Assembly: GCF_000192435.1 (NCBI RefSeq)
Contig: NZ_AEUD01000026.1
Coordinates: forward strand, 1-33,536
From: Gordonia neofelifaecis NRRL B-59395
GTDB lineage: Bacteria; Actinomycetota; Actinomycetes; Mycobacteriales; Mycobacteriaceae
Length of the DNA stretch: 33,536 nt
Direction of reading: 5' to 3'
The notes under the pieces were generated by a model. That model was not told where the DNA came from, did no database searches, and worked only from the letters and a program-made list of their open reading frames with translations. Below, one piece after another: positions 22,687-31,530 of this stretch. A program made the position numbers and the translations under genes. The number at the start of each line of letters is the position of its first letter. Position 1 is the stretch's first letter.

Positions 22687-23814
22687 ATGACTGTCACTTC
22701 CGACCGCGCCACCGCGTCGACGAACGTCGGGGAGGCGCCCGCGCACCGGGTCGCCCTCGCCTTCGAGGACGGCGTCACCAAGTTCATCGACTGCCGCGAG
22801 GACCAGACCGTCGCCGACGCCTCGTATCGCCAGCGGATCAACATCCCGCTCGACTGCCGCGACGGTGCCTGTGGCACCTGCAAGGCGCTGTGCGAATCGG
22901 GCGACTACGACGGCGGCACCTACATCGACGACGCGCTCTCCCCCGCCGAATCCGCCGAAGGATACGCGCTCCCGTGCTGCATGAAGCCACGGTCGGACCT
23001 GGTGCTGCAGATCGCCGCGACCTCCGACATCGCCAAGACGCAGGCTGCTGTGTTCAACGGAACGGTGGTCGGACTGGATCGGTTGTCGCCCACCACTGTT
23101 CGACTGTCGGTGGAGATCCCGAACCGCTCCGAGCTGGCGTTCCTCCCGGGCCAGTACGTCAACATCGACGTGCCCGACACCGACGACGGCACCGGAGCCT
23201 GCGTGCACCGGTCGTACTCGTTCGCGAACGGCCCGCACGAGGAGCGCCTCGAATTCCTGGTGAAGCTCACCCCGGGCGGAGCGATGTCGACCTACCTCAC
23301 GGACCGAGCGGAGGTCGGCGACGCACTCGACTTCAGCGGACCGCACGGCTCGTTCTTCCTCCGCGAGTCGATCCGTCCGGTGCTGCTGCTCGCCGGCGGC
23401 ACCGGGCTCGCCCCGATCCTCTCCATCCTCCGCAAGCTGCGGCACGACGGCAGCGCCCGTCGGGTCCACCTCATCTACGGCGTCTCCACCGACGACGACC
23501 TGGTGGAGCTCGACACCCTCGCGCAAATGCAGTCCGCGGTACCGGGATTCACCTGGGATCACTGCGTCTCCTCCCCCGACACCACGGCCGTCAATCAGGG
23601 CTACGTCACGACGCTCAACATGAACCGGCCGCGCGATAGATGTTCGCGCGGTGCCTACGCGACGACGCCCGACCTACCTGTGCGGCCCGCCACCGATGGT
23701 CGAATCGGTGCGGAAGCACTTCGCGGACACCGGCATCGAGCCGACCGGCTTCTACTACGAGAAGTTCGCGCTGGCCGTCGCACCGGGCACGACCGCCGCG
23801 TCGGCGCCCGATGA
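22687..23814 (+). CDS. benC: Benzoate dioxygenase reductase, frameshifted near its 3' end
   Basis: BenC passes electrons from NADH through FAD and [2Fe-2S] to BenA. Residues 20-100 form a plant-type ferredoxin with Cys57, Cys62, Cys65 and Cys97. About 110-215 is the FAD domain (HRSYSFANG), then the NAD domain starts with LLLAGGTGLAPILSIL. After GYVTT (about residue 308) the frame stops looking like BenC. The missing end, YLCGPPPMVESVRKHF and FYYEKFA, is found one base further along, in the ORF that begins at 23651. The shift must lie between 23624, after a stop in the second frame at 23621-23623, and about 23680. The last 50 or so residues of this frame up to 23814 are therefore artificial. 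Sequencing error, a disrupted gene and programmed +1 frameshifting are all possible. Confidence 0.85.
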   Translation: MTVTSDRATASTNVGEAPAHRVALAFEDGVTKFIDCREDQTVADASYRQRINIPLDCRDGACGTCKALCESGDYDGGTYIDDALSPAESAEGYALPCCMKPRSDLVLQIAATSDIAKTQAAVFNGTVVGLDRLSPTTVRLSVEIPNRSELAFLPGQYVNIDVPDTDDGTGACVHRSYSFANGPHEERLEFLVKLTPGGAMSTYLTDRAEVGDALDFSGPHGSFFLRESIRPVLLLAGGTGLAPILSILRKLRHDGSARRVHLIYGVSTDDDLVELDTLAQMQSAVPGFTWDHCVSSPDTTAVNQGYVTTLNMNRPRDRCSRGAYATTPDLPVRPATDGRIGAEALRGHRHRADRLLLREVRAGRRTGHDRRVGAR

Positions 23815-25453
23815 GGCCCCCTCGGCGGACAGCGTGACCGCCGACGCGGTCGATCTGGCGATCGTGCCGACTCTGGACGCCAGATCCATTGCCGGACAGC
23901 AGATGCTGCCACCGCACCAGCTGGACGCCTGGCCGGGACTCGCCCCCGCCGCGGACGACGACGCACTCGCCAGGATCGGCTCGCAGCGGATCTGGCCCGC
24001 GACGGGCGCTGACCGCCTGCTCGACCCCGACGCCGGTGCACTGGAGGCGTCCGCGACCCGGTCGATCGCCGGGCAGGAGGTGTTCCGGGCGCCGCTCGCG
24101 GAACCGGAGACGATTGCGCCGACCGTCGACCCCGCTGTCGAACCCGTTGTGGCCGAGGAGATTCCGACCGTCGGTTCACAGGGATACGAGATCGGCGAGG
24201 AGCATCCCGAGATCCACGAGTCCGACGCTCTGTTCGAGGCGCGTGCGGCTCTGGAGCTCGGCGCGGTCGAGTTGATGATCGGCCGGATGTCGTCGCAGCA
24301 GCTGGCGGGCTATCGCCTGTTGGCCGAGGCCACGCTGCCGTACGTCGACGGCGATCGGTTCGTCGACCCGGCCGAGTACACGACCACCAACGCTGCGTTC
24401 CACGACTATCTGTTCCACGTCACCGGCAACACCCATCTGCTTGAGGCGTACACCGCGCTCGGGGTCAAGGGCCGGATGAGCGAAGTGCTCCTGAACGCCA
24501 CCTGGTGCCACCCGCTGTGCACCCAGGACCACATGGACATCGTCACCGCGTTCGAGTCCGGCGATCGGGACACCGCTCGCGCCTTGATCGCCGCGCACGG
24601 CGAACGGTCGAAGCAGACCATGCGCCGGGCGATGGCCGACGAATCCGCCTCGCGCAAACCGAAGTTCGTGACGCCCGGTCGATTCGCGAGCAAGGTCGTG
24701 ATCGTCACCGGCGCCGGCCAGGGCATCGGCGAGGCCGCCGCCCGACGGATCAGCGCCGAGGGCGGTCGCGTCGTGGTCGCCGACCGTTCCGAGTACGCAC
24801 GGGCGGTCGCCGCCGACCTCGCCGTCGACGGTCCGGGCGCGATCGCGGTGAACGCCGATCTGGAGTCGTACGACGGTGCGACGGAGGTCGTGAAGCGTGC
24901 GCTCGCCGCGTACGGCCGCGTCGACGTGCTGATCAACAACGTCGGCGGCGCGATCAACTTCAAACCCTTCACCGAGTTCACCGACGGCGAGATCCGCGCC
25001 GAGATCGACCGATCGTTGATGACGACGCTGTACGCCTGCCGCGCAGTTCTGCCGACGATGACCGAGCACGGCGGCGGTGTGATCGTGAACGTCTCGTCCG
25101 CCGCCACCCGCGGCATCCACCGCATTCCGTACTCGGCCGCCAAGGGCGGGATCAATGCGATCACCGCCTCGTTGGCGATGGAGTACGCACCGGCCGGCGT
25201 CCGCGTCGTCGCGACCGCGCCCGGCGGGACCGAGGCCCCGCCGCGCCGTGTTTCACGGGGAACACCGGCGCCCGCCGACGAGACCGAGCAGGAATGGTTC
25301 CAGGCGCATATCGACCAGACCGTCGAATCGTCGCTGATGAACAGGTACGGAACCCTCGATGAGCAGGCCGCCGCGATCTGTTTCCTCGCCTCCGACGAGG
25401 CCTCGTACATCACCGGATCGGTGCTACCCGTCGCCGGCGGCGACCAGGGGTGA
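23651..25453 (+). CDS. benD: Fusion: BenC C-terminus - linker - FCD domain - BenD dehydrogenase
   Basis: One uninterrupted 600-residue ORF. Residues 8-42 are the end of BenC (YLCGPPPM, FYYEKFA). About 43-185 is a Pro/Ala/Asp-rich linker with RSIAGQ twice. About 187-332 looks like the all-helical FCD ligand-binding domain of GntR regulators: ESDALFEARAALELGAVEL, AAFHDYLFHVTGN, then DHMDIVTAFESGDRDTARAL. Its likely metal-binding histidines are 251, 294 and 316. No winged-helix DNA-binding domain precedes it. From about 342 a full-length short-chain dehydrogenase follows (TGAGQGIG at 353, Tyr494-x3-Lys498, NNVGG), matching BenD, which oxidises the benzoate diol to catechol. An internal ATG at 24632 could yield separate BenD. 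The natural start is probably the benC ATG if the one-base shift is an error. Confidence 0.8.
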   Translation: MPTRRRPTYLCGPPPMVESVRKHFADTGIEPTGFYYEKFALAVAPGTTAASAPDEAPSADSVTADAVDLAIVPTLDARSIAGQQMLPPHQLDAWPGLAPAADDDALARIGSQRIWPATGADRLLDPDAGALEASATRSIAGQEVFRAPLAEPETIAPTVDPAVEPVVAEEIPTVGSQGYEIGEEHPEIHESDALFEARAALELGAVELMIGRMSSQQLAGYRLLAEATLPYVDGDRFVDPAEYTTTNAAFHDYLFHVTGNTHLLEAYTALGVKGRMSEVLLNATWCHPLCTQDHMDIVTAFESGDRDTARALIAAHGERSKQTMRRAMADESASRKPKFVTPGRFASKVVIVTGAGQGIGEAAARRISAEGGRVVVADRSEYARAVAADLAVDGPGAIAVNADLESYDGATEVVKRALAAYGRVDVLINNVGGAINFKPFTEFTDGEIRAEIDRSLMTTLYACRAVLPTMTEHGGGVIVNVSSAATRGIHRIPYSAAKGGINAITASLAMEYAPAGVRVVATAPGGTEAPPRRVSRGTPAPADETEQEWFQAHIDQTVESSLMNRYGTLDEQAAAICFLASDEASYITGSVLPVAGGDQG

Positions 25454-25499
25454 CCGGCGGCCCGCCGGTGAAGCCGGCGAAGCGAGTAAACCCCAGCGG

Positions 25500-25565
25500 A
25501 CTCGATACCAGCGCATGGCGCGAGGTCTCGACACGCGCTCCGCCTCGCTCCGGACTGCTCAACCA
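25500..25565. repeat. Degenerate copy of the GAGTCGAG/GCTCAACC repeat family
   Basis: The spacer between benD and benR contains ACTCGATACCAGCGCATGGC, a GGTCTCGACACGCG stretch, then TCCGCCTCGCTCC and GCTCAACCAACCGAG. These words match the repeat units at 10018-10260. It may form a hairpin between the two genes. Confidence 0.5.
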
Positions 25566-25617
25566 ACCGAGTGCGGCCCACCCCGATCCGCGCCTGACAG
25601 GAATACCCTCGGAGACC

Positions 25618-28188
25618 ATGATCATCGACGCCGCCTGCGTCGGCCGGGAGAGCGAACTGTCGGAGCTCACCGGCCGGATCGTCGGTGCCGAAGGACCCGA
25701 GTTCATCCTGATCACCGCGCCGTCGGGCGGCGGAAAGTCGACCGTGCTCCGCCGCCTGTCCGAGACTCTGCGCGGTCGCGGCGTCCGGGTCGCCGGCGGA
25801 GCCGAGCACGACCCGGCGTCGCTCTTCGACGGCGCACCCGCGGTCCTGCTGATCGACGACGCCGACCGGTCGGACCCGAACACGCTGCATCGCCTGCACG
25901 AGCTCGCGGACGCCCGTCCCGACGCACCGGTGTCGACGGTTCTCACCGCTGACGCCGCGACGTCCGCGATCGCCGACCTGCTGCCCGACACCATGCGCCT
26001 GCCGGGCCTCGACCGGAGCGCGGTCGCCGAGATCGCCCTGCGACGAGGCCGCGCCGTGCATCCGTCGCTCATCGACGAACTGACCCGGCACACGGCGGGC
26101 CGGCCGCGGGAGATCGTCGAACTCCTCGACGAACTGCCCGACCGGCTCTGGTCGCGGGCGGACGCATCGCTGCCCGCACCCCGACGGGTGGTCGCCGAGG
26201 TCCGGGCCGGCCTCGCCGAGTGCCGCCCGGAGACGCGCTCACTGATCGAGGCGATCGCCGTCCTCAACGCGCCCGAGTCGCTGGGCGCGGCGGTCCGGCT
26301 CGCCGGCGTGAACGACGTCCTGGCCGCCGTCGACGAGGCGGTCGGCACCGGGCTCGTCCGGCCACCTGCCGCCGTGGGTCCGGCGGCGTCCGCTCTGGCC
26401 CCGGCGAGCCCCGTGGTCCGAGCGGCGATCGTCGAGGTGATCGGACCGCGGCGCGCCGGTCTCATGCACGAGCGAGCGGCCGAACTGGTCGACGATCCGG
26501 CGCGCAGCCTGCACCACCGCGTCGCCGCCACGCCGATCCCCGACCCGAACCTCGCGGACGAGATCGCCGAGCTCGCCGACGCCCGCGGCTCGGCCGGCGA
26601 ATGGGCCGAAGCCGCCGAGCTGTACCGGGAGGCCGGCCGTCTGACCGAGGAGCCGCTGCGGCACGCGGAGCGGGTGACCCGCTCGGTGGATTCGCTTCTC
26701 GCCGACGGCGACTGCCTCACTGCGGCATCGATGGTGCCGACCGTGGAGAGCCTCCGCGAGACGCCGCTTCGCAACGCCACCCTCGCCTATCTCGCGATTC
26801 TCCGCGGCCGCTCGGCCGAGGCGAGGATCCGGCTCGACCGGGCGTGGGGCATCGTCAGCTTCGAGCGCGAACCGGACATCGCCGCCCTCATCGCGCAGCG
26901 CTACGTGCTGCACTGCCTGGTCCGCTGCCAGGGCGAACGGCTGGTCGGCTGGGCCGACCGTGCCGTCGACATGGCGGGCACCACGTCGCCCGCCGGGGTC
27001 GAGGCCGCAGTGATCCGCGGTCTCGGCCAGGCGTGGGCGGGTCGGGTCGACGAGGCCGTCACCTCCTACGACGACCTGTTGCGCGACGTCAGATTCGGGG
27101 CGCAGGCACAACGTGTGGCCGTCGGACACGGGTGGCTGCAACTCGGCCTCGACCACGTCGACACCGCCCGTGCCAGTCTGGAGACCGCGGTGTCGATGGT
27201 CGACCTCGGCGGATCGAAGCGCATCACGCTGTGGGCCCTCGGATGGCTCGCCCGCCTGCAGTTCGTCACCGGGGACTGGGACACCGCGCTGGAGACGGTG
27301 GCGCAGTCGAATCGGGTCGGCGCCGCGAGCGGGATCACCCTCGCCACTCCGCTCGCCGACTGGACCGCTGCCCAGATTCATTGTCTGAGAGGCGACCCGA
27401 CCGCGGCCGAGGACGCCGTGACGCACTCGTCGAGGCTCGCCGGCGACTACGAGATCATGCAGATCCCCCTACTGCTCGCCCGCGCGCAGATCGCCGAGGC
27501 CGCCGCCGACTACAACAAGGTCACCCGCATTCTCTCCCCGCTGCGCATGCTGGCCCCGGACACGCCCGCACTCACCGAACCCGGCTGGTGGCCGTGGGTC
27601 GACGTCCTCGCCAACGCGCTCGTGCTCGACGGCCGGCACGACGACGCCGATGCTCTCCTCCGACCCCACGAGGCGCGCGCCGACGAACGCGGGCACCGAT
27701 CCGCCGGTGCGCGGCTCCGCTACGCCCGAGGCCGGCATCTCGGCGCGATCGGCGACATCGTCTCCGCCCGCCGGAAATTCGAGGAGGCGCTCGAGCTGCT
27801 CGACGGGCTCCTGCTCCGCCACGACCAGGCGCGCGTCAATTTCGCCTACGGTCAGACGCTGCGCCGGGCGGGCAAGCGCCGAGCCGCCGACACCGTGATG
27901 GGCAATGCCCGCGACATCTACCGATCGCTGGGCGCGACAGCCTACGTCGAACGCTGCGATCGGGAGCTGAAGGCCGGCGGCCTGCACGCGCTGCGAAACG
28001 ACCGGAGTTCCTTCGAGCTGACGCCCCAGGAGGAATCGGTGACCGCGCTCGTCACCTCCGGACTCACCAACCGGGAGGTCGCCGCGGAACTGTACATCTC
28101 GCCGAAGACGGTGCAGTACCACCTGACTCGGATCTACGCGAAACTCGGCGTGCGGTCGCGGTCGGAGCTGACGGCGCTGAGACGATGA
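25618..28188 (+). CDS. benR: LAL-type LuxR regulator of benzoate genes
   Basis: 856 residues from the ATG at 25618. An AAA/STAND ATPase module opens the protein with [10 protein letters not shown], Walker [10 protein letters not shown] (about 36-44) and Walker [11 protein letters not shown] long helical, TPR-like middle (about 300-770) follows. The C-terminus is a LuxR helix-turn-helix ([35 protein letters not shown]). This is the large ATP-binding LuxR architecture (MalT-like) that BenR has in Corynebacterium glutamicum, next to benABCD, which supports the name. It most likely activates the ben operon with benzoate as signal (inference). It lies 164 bp after the ben operon on the same strand; the spacer holds repeats. 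Confidence 0.85.
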   Translation: MIIDAACVGRESELSELTGRIVGAEGPEFILITAPSGGGKSTVLRRLSETLRGRGVRVAGGAEHDPASLFDGAPAVLLIDDADRSDPNTLHRLHELADARPDAPVSTVLTADAATSAIADLLPDTMRLPGLDRSAVAEIALRRGRAVHPSLIDELTRHTAGRPREIVELLDELPDRLWSRADASLPAPRRVVAEVRAGLAECRPETRSLIEAIAVLNAPESLGAAVRLAGVNDVLAAVDEAVGTGLVRPPAAVGPAASALAPASPVVRAAIVEVIGPRRAGLMHERAAELVDDPARSLHHRVAATPIPDPNLADEIAELADARGSAGEWAEAAELYREAGRLTEEPLRHAERVTRSVDSLLADGDCLTAASMVPTVESLRETPLRNATLAYLAILRGRSAEARIRLDRAWGIVSFEREPDIAALIAQRYVLHCLVRCQGERLVGWADRAVDMAGTTSPAGVEAAVIRGLGQAWAGRVDEAVTSYDDLLRDVRFGAQAQRVAVGHGWLQLGLDHVDTARASLETAVSMVDLGGSKRITLWALGWLARLQFVTGDWDTALETVAQSNRVGAASGITLATPLADWTAAQIHCLRGDPTAAEDAVTHSSRLAGDYEIMQIPLLLARAQIAEAAADYNKVTRILSPLRMLAPDTPALTEPGWWPWVDVLANALVLDGRHDDADALLRPHEARADERGHRSAGARLRYARGRHLGAIGDIVSARRKFEEALELLDGLLLRHDQARVNFAYGQTLRRAGKRRAADTVMGNARDIYRSLGATAYVERCDRELKAGGLHALRNDRSSFELTPQEESVTALVTSGLTNREVAAELYISPKTVQYHLTRIYAKLGVRSRSELTALRR

Positions 28189-28256
28189 CCCGACTCAGCC
28201 CGCGCTGCTCTCCGAAATCAGCACGGACCCGTGTCGCCGAAATGGGAGGATCAGGC

Positions 28257-29393
28257 ATGAGCTCAGCACGCAGCGCGGGAGGCGAAATGACGATGTCCGC
28301 GGAGATCGACCTCAACCGGTACGACGGCGGTCGTCGTCGCTGGGTGGCCGAGGCCGTCGCCAAGATCAAGGCCGAGACCAACCGGTCGGCAGACACACAT
28401 CTCGTCGCTCTGCCGTTGCCTCCCGCATGGGGTATCGATCTGTATCTGAAGGACGAGTCGACGCATCCGACCGGATCGTTGAAGCACCGGCTGGCGCGGT
28501 CGTTGTTCCTCTACGGCCTGTGCAACGGCTGGATCCAGCAGGGACGCCCGGTGATCGAGGCGTCGAGCGGCTCCACCGCGGTGTCCGAGGCGTACTTCGC
28601 GCGGATGATCGGAGTTCCGTTCATCGCGGTCATCGCGGCGGGGACCAGCCGGAACAAGATCGAGCTCATCGAGCGCGAAGGCGGTCAGTGTCACCTGGTG
28701 GACCGGCCCGACCTGGTCTACCAGGTCGCGCAGGACCTCGCGCGCGAGACCGGCGGCCACTACATGGACCAGTTCACGTACGCCGAGCGTGCGACTGACT
28801 GGCGCGGCAACAACAACATCGCGGAGTCGATCTTCCAGCAGTTGGCACTGGAGCCGCATCCCGACCCCGAATGGATCGTCGCGACTGCGGGCACCGGCGG
28901 CACGTCCGCGACGATCGCCCGCTATCTGGCCTACACCGGGCGGTCCACCGGAGTCTGCGTCGCCGATCCGGAGAACTCGGCGTTCTTCCCCGGCTGGCGC
29001 GACGGCGACGACTCCGTCACCACCGACATCGGCTCGCGCATCGAGGGCATCGGCAGGCAGCGGGTGGAACCGAGCTTCATGAGGACGGCCATCGACCGGA
29101 TGATGTCGGTGCCCGACGCCGCAGCGGTCGCCGTCGTGCGACATCTGGAGACCGTGACCGGACGGAAGGTCGGAGCGTCCACCGGCACCGGGCTGTGGGC
29201 CGCGTACCGGATCATCGAGCAGATGCTGGCGGAAGGTCGACACGGCAGCGTCGTCGCGCTGCTCTGCGACCCCGGCGACCGGTATCTCGACAAGTACTAC
29301 TCGGACGAGTGGCTGGCCGAGGCCGGTCTCGACATCGAGCCGTATCTCGCGTCGCTGCACCGCTTCTGGCGCACCGGCGAACTCTCCCTCTGA
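28257..29393 (+). CDS. PLP-dependent cysteine synthase-family protein, Cds1-like
   Basis: 378 residues from the ATG at 28257, which follows GGGAGGA with good spacing. An ATG at 28185 overlapping the benR stop is an alternative. Fold type II PLP enzyme: the lysine of [13 protein letters not shown] binds the cofactor, [11 protein letters not shown] is the substrate loop, and [15 protein letters not shown] is the phosphate-binding glycine loop. The segment [16 protein letters not shown] and the terminal [16 protein letters not shown] are as in the Rv3684/Cds1 group, reported to release sulfide from cysteine (recollection). Why it sits between benR and pcaD is unclear; sulfur supply for iron-sulfur clusters of BenA and BenC is a speculative link. 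Confidence 0.8.
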   Translation: MSSARSAGGEMTMSAEIDLNRYDGGRRRWVAEAVAKIKAETNRSADTHLVALPLPPAWGIDLYLKDESTHPTGSLKHRLARSLFLYGLCNGWIQQGRPVIEASSGSTAVSEAYFARMIGVPFIAVIAAGTSRNKIELIEREGGQCHLVDRPDLVYQVAQDLARETGGHYMDQFTYAERATDWRGNNNIAESIFQQLALEPHPDPEWIVATAGTGGTSATIARYLAYTGRSTGVCVADPENSAFFPGWRDGDDSVTTDIGSRIEGIGRQRVEPSFMRTAIDRMMSVPDAAAVAVVRHLETVTGRKVGASTGTGLWAAYRIIEQMLAEGRHGSVVALLCDPGDRYLDKYYSDEWLAEAGLDIEPYLASLHRFWRTGELSL

Positions 29394-29445
29394 GGGGACG
29401 GTCCGTTCGAGTCACCGCGGTCTCACGCACGCGACGGCTCGACGC

Positions 29446-30216
29446 CTACTCCGCCAGCAGGTGCTCGATCAGCGCCGGATTCACGACCTCAGGCTGTTGT
29501 GCGGGCGCCAGGTGCGCCGCGTCGGGCACCACCAGGAGTCGGCCGTGGCGCACACCGCCGGCGATCTCGGCGAGCGTCGACGGTCCGGTCGCGGTGTCGT
29601 CCGCCCCGGCGACGGCCAGTGTCGGCGCGGTGATGCGCGGCAGGTCCGCTCGCTGATCCATCGCGGCGATCGCCTCGCAGCACCCGGCGTATCCCTCTGC
29701 CGGTGTGCTCGCGACCATCGTCTCGTAGTAGTGCCTGCGGTCGGCGTCGGCGGCCAGGTACTCCGGTGTGAACCATCGTCCGACCACGGCCTCGGCGACC
29801 GACGCGACGCCGTCGGCCCGGACCGCGACGGCCCGCTCGGCGTACGAGGCCGCATTGTCCAGCTTCGCACCCGTGCACAGCAGCGCCAGGCGGTTCACCC
29901 GCGCGGGATCGCGGACGGCGAGCCGCATGCCGGTCATCCCGCCCAGTGAGAGTCCGACGAAGTGGGCGCGCTCGATGCCGAGTCCGTCGAGCACGGCGAG
30001 CACGTCGTCGGCGAGATCGTCCATCGAGTACGGGCCGTCGGGCACGGGGCTGAGTCCGTGGCCGCGGGTGTCGTAGCGGACCACCATGAAGTGCTGTTCC
30101 AGGTCGGCGATCTGCGCGTCCCACATGCGGTGCGTCGACCCGAGTGAGTTCGACAGCACCACCGCAGGACCGTCCGACCGTCCGGTGACGACGGCGTGGA
30201 CGTCGACCGCGCTCAT
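29446..30216 (-). CDS. pcaD: 3-oxoadipate enol-lactonase
   Basis: 256 residues from the ATG at 30216, which overlaps the pcaF stop by four bases. An alpha/beta hydrolase that opens 3-oxoadipate enol-lactone to 3-oxoadipate. LSNSLGSTHRMWDAQI, the strand VVRYDTRGHGLS, the nucleophile elbow GLSLGGMTG (Ser about 94), the acid in AVAGADDTATG and the terminal PDAAHLAPAQQP histidine form the PcaD signature. It completes the step after CatC. No 4-carboxymuconolactone decarboxylase domain is fused, so it is the PcaD type, not PcaL. Confidence 0.93.
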   Translation of the reverse strand: MSAVDVHAVVTGRSDGPAVVLSNSLGSTHRMWDAQIADLEQHFMVVRYDTRGHGLSPVPDGPYSMDDLADDVLAVLDGLGIERAHFVGLSLGGMTGMRLAVRDPARVNRLALLCTGAKLDNAASYAERAVAVRADGVASVAEAVVGRWFTPEYLAADADRRHYYETMVASTPAEGYAGCCEAIAAMDQRADLPRITAPTLAVAGADDTATGPSTLAEIAGGVRHGRLLVVPDAAHLAPAQQPEVVNPALIEHLLAE

Positions 30217-31454
30217 CGGATCGCCTCGAAGACGCCCGCGAGGCCCTGCCCACCGCCGATGCACATGGTGACCAGGACGTTGCCCGCCTGCCGTCGTCGT
30301 GCCTCGTGCGCGGCGGTGACGACCAGGCGCGCGCCCGTGGCGCCGATCGGATGCCCGAGCGAGATGCCCGAGCCGTTCGGGTTCAGCCGTTCGTCGGCCG
30401 CGTCCACACCCCATTCGGACAGCACCGCCAGCACCTGAGCCGCGAACGCCTCGTTGAGTTCGATGAGGTCGATGTCGTCGAGGGTGAGCCCCGCGCGGGC
30501 GAGGGCCTTCGCGGTCGCCCCCACCGGCCCGATGCCCATCTGATCCGGTTCGCATCCGGTGACCGCCCACGACCGCATCGCGAGCATCGGGTCGAGGCCC
30601 CGCTTCTCGGCTTCGGCGAGCGTCGTGACGACGGCCATCGCGGCACCGTCGTTCTGGCCGGAGGCGTTGCCCGCGGTGACGGTCGAGTCCGGGTCGACGG
30701 CGAGGCGGACGGGGCGGAGTCGGCCCAGCGATTCGGTGGTCGTGCCGGGGCGCGGATGCTCGTCGCGGTCGACGACGGCATCCGGCGACTTCCGACCGCC
30801 GGGTACCGTGACCGCCACGATCTCGTCGGCGAACCGGCCCGCGTCGATGGCCTCGAGCGCGCGCCGGTGCGATTCCGCGGACAGTCGATCCTGCGCCTCG
30901 CGCGTGAGGCGGTAGCGCGCACGCAGGTTCTCGGCCGTCTCGATCATGCCGCCCGGCACCGGGTGCGAGTCGCCGCCCGCGGTCAGTCGTGCCCGATCGA
31001 GGCGATCGCGGAGTTCGACGCCGCCCTGACCCACTCCGGTTCGCAGCCCGAGCGCGTAGTGCTCCACGTTCGACATCGACTCCGCGCCGCCGGCCACCAC
31101 CAGGTCCGCCCCGCCGGACGCGACGTGCGCAGCCCCGGAGAGGATCGCCTGGAGCCCCGAGCCGCAGCGGCGGTCCATCTGCATGCCCGGTACCCCGACT
31201 CCCAGACCGGCGTCGAGCGCGGCGACACGCCCGAGAGCCGGCGACTCGCCGTTCGGATATCCCTGGCCCAGCAGCACGTCGTCGACGTCGTTCTCGCCGA
31301 GACCGGTGCGGGACGCGAGTTCGGCGAGCAGTCCGGTGGCGAGACGGTCTACGGTCAGCTTCGCCAGAGCCCCGCCCATACGGCCGACGGGCGTGCGCAG
31401 AGGCGAACAGATGACGACGGAGCCGCCGGTCAGGGAACTGGTCGAGGTAGGCAT
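30213..31454 (-). CDS. pcaF: 3-oxoadipyl-CoA thiolase (acetyl-CoA acyltransferase)
   Basis: 413 residues from the ATG at 31454; the frame extends to 31532 but that would cross the divergent control region. The nucleophilic cysteine is in DRRCGSGLQA (about residue 90), the substrate loop in NPNGSGISLGHPIGATGAR and the second cysteine in CIGGGQG. Length and motifs are those of the thiolase-II degradative group. Placement with pcaD argues for cleavage of 3-oxoadipyl-CoA to succinyl-CoA and acetyl-CoA rather than fatty-acid beta-oxidation. First gene of a two-gene operon, coupled to pcaD by ATGA overlap. Confidence 0.88.
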   Translation of the reverse strand: MPTSTSSLTGGSVVICSPLRTPVGRMGGALAKLTVDRLATGLLAELASRTGLGENDVDDVLLGQGYPNGESPALGRVAALDAGLGVGVPGMQMDRRCGSGLQAILSGAAHVASGGADLVVAGGAESMSNVEHYALGLRTGVGQGGVELRDRLDRARLTAGGDSHPVPGGMIETAENLRARYRLTREAQDRLSAESHRRALEAIDAGRFADEIVAVTVPGGRKSPDAVVDRDEHPRPGTTTESLGRLRPVRLAVDPDSTVTAGNASGQNDGAAMAVVTTLAEAEKRGLDPMLAMRSWAVTGCEPDQMGIGPVGATAKALARAGLTLDDIDLIELNEAFAAQVLAVLSEWGVDAADERLNPNGSGISLGHPIGATGARLVVTAAHEARRRQAGNVLVTMCIGGGQGLAGVFEAIR

Positions 31455-31489
31455 GGATCCAGCGTAGAAACCCGAACCCATACCGTGAA

Positions 31490-31520
31490 GTACAGATTTC
31501 ACCCTCGGTGACATCTGTAC
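31490..31520. promoter_or_regulatory. Near-perfect operator dyad between pcaF and its LysR regulator
   Basis: GTACAGATTTCACC (31490-31503) and GGTGACATCTGTAC (31507-31520) are inverted, matching at 13 of 14 positions around CTC. ATACCG flanks both arms (starting at 31480 and ending at 31525 as CGGTAT). The 76-bp spacer between the pcaF and LysR start codons contains only this element, making it the likely LysR binding site. Confidence 0.7.
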
Positions 31521-31530
31521 GGTATCAATC

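Noticed and set aside
21676-23562. Long minus-strand ORF (about 628 codons)
   Set aside because: It is antisense to benA, benB and benC, which have clear motifs; its composition is that of a shadow frame.
26220-28256. 5' part of a plus-strand ORF continuous with the Cds1-like gene
   Set aside because: This part is an Arg-rich alternate frame of benR. The real gene begins at the ribosome-binding-site-supported ATG at 28257.
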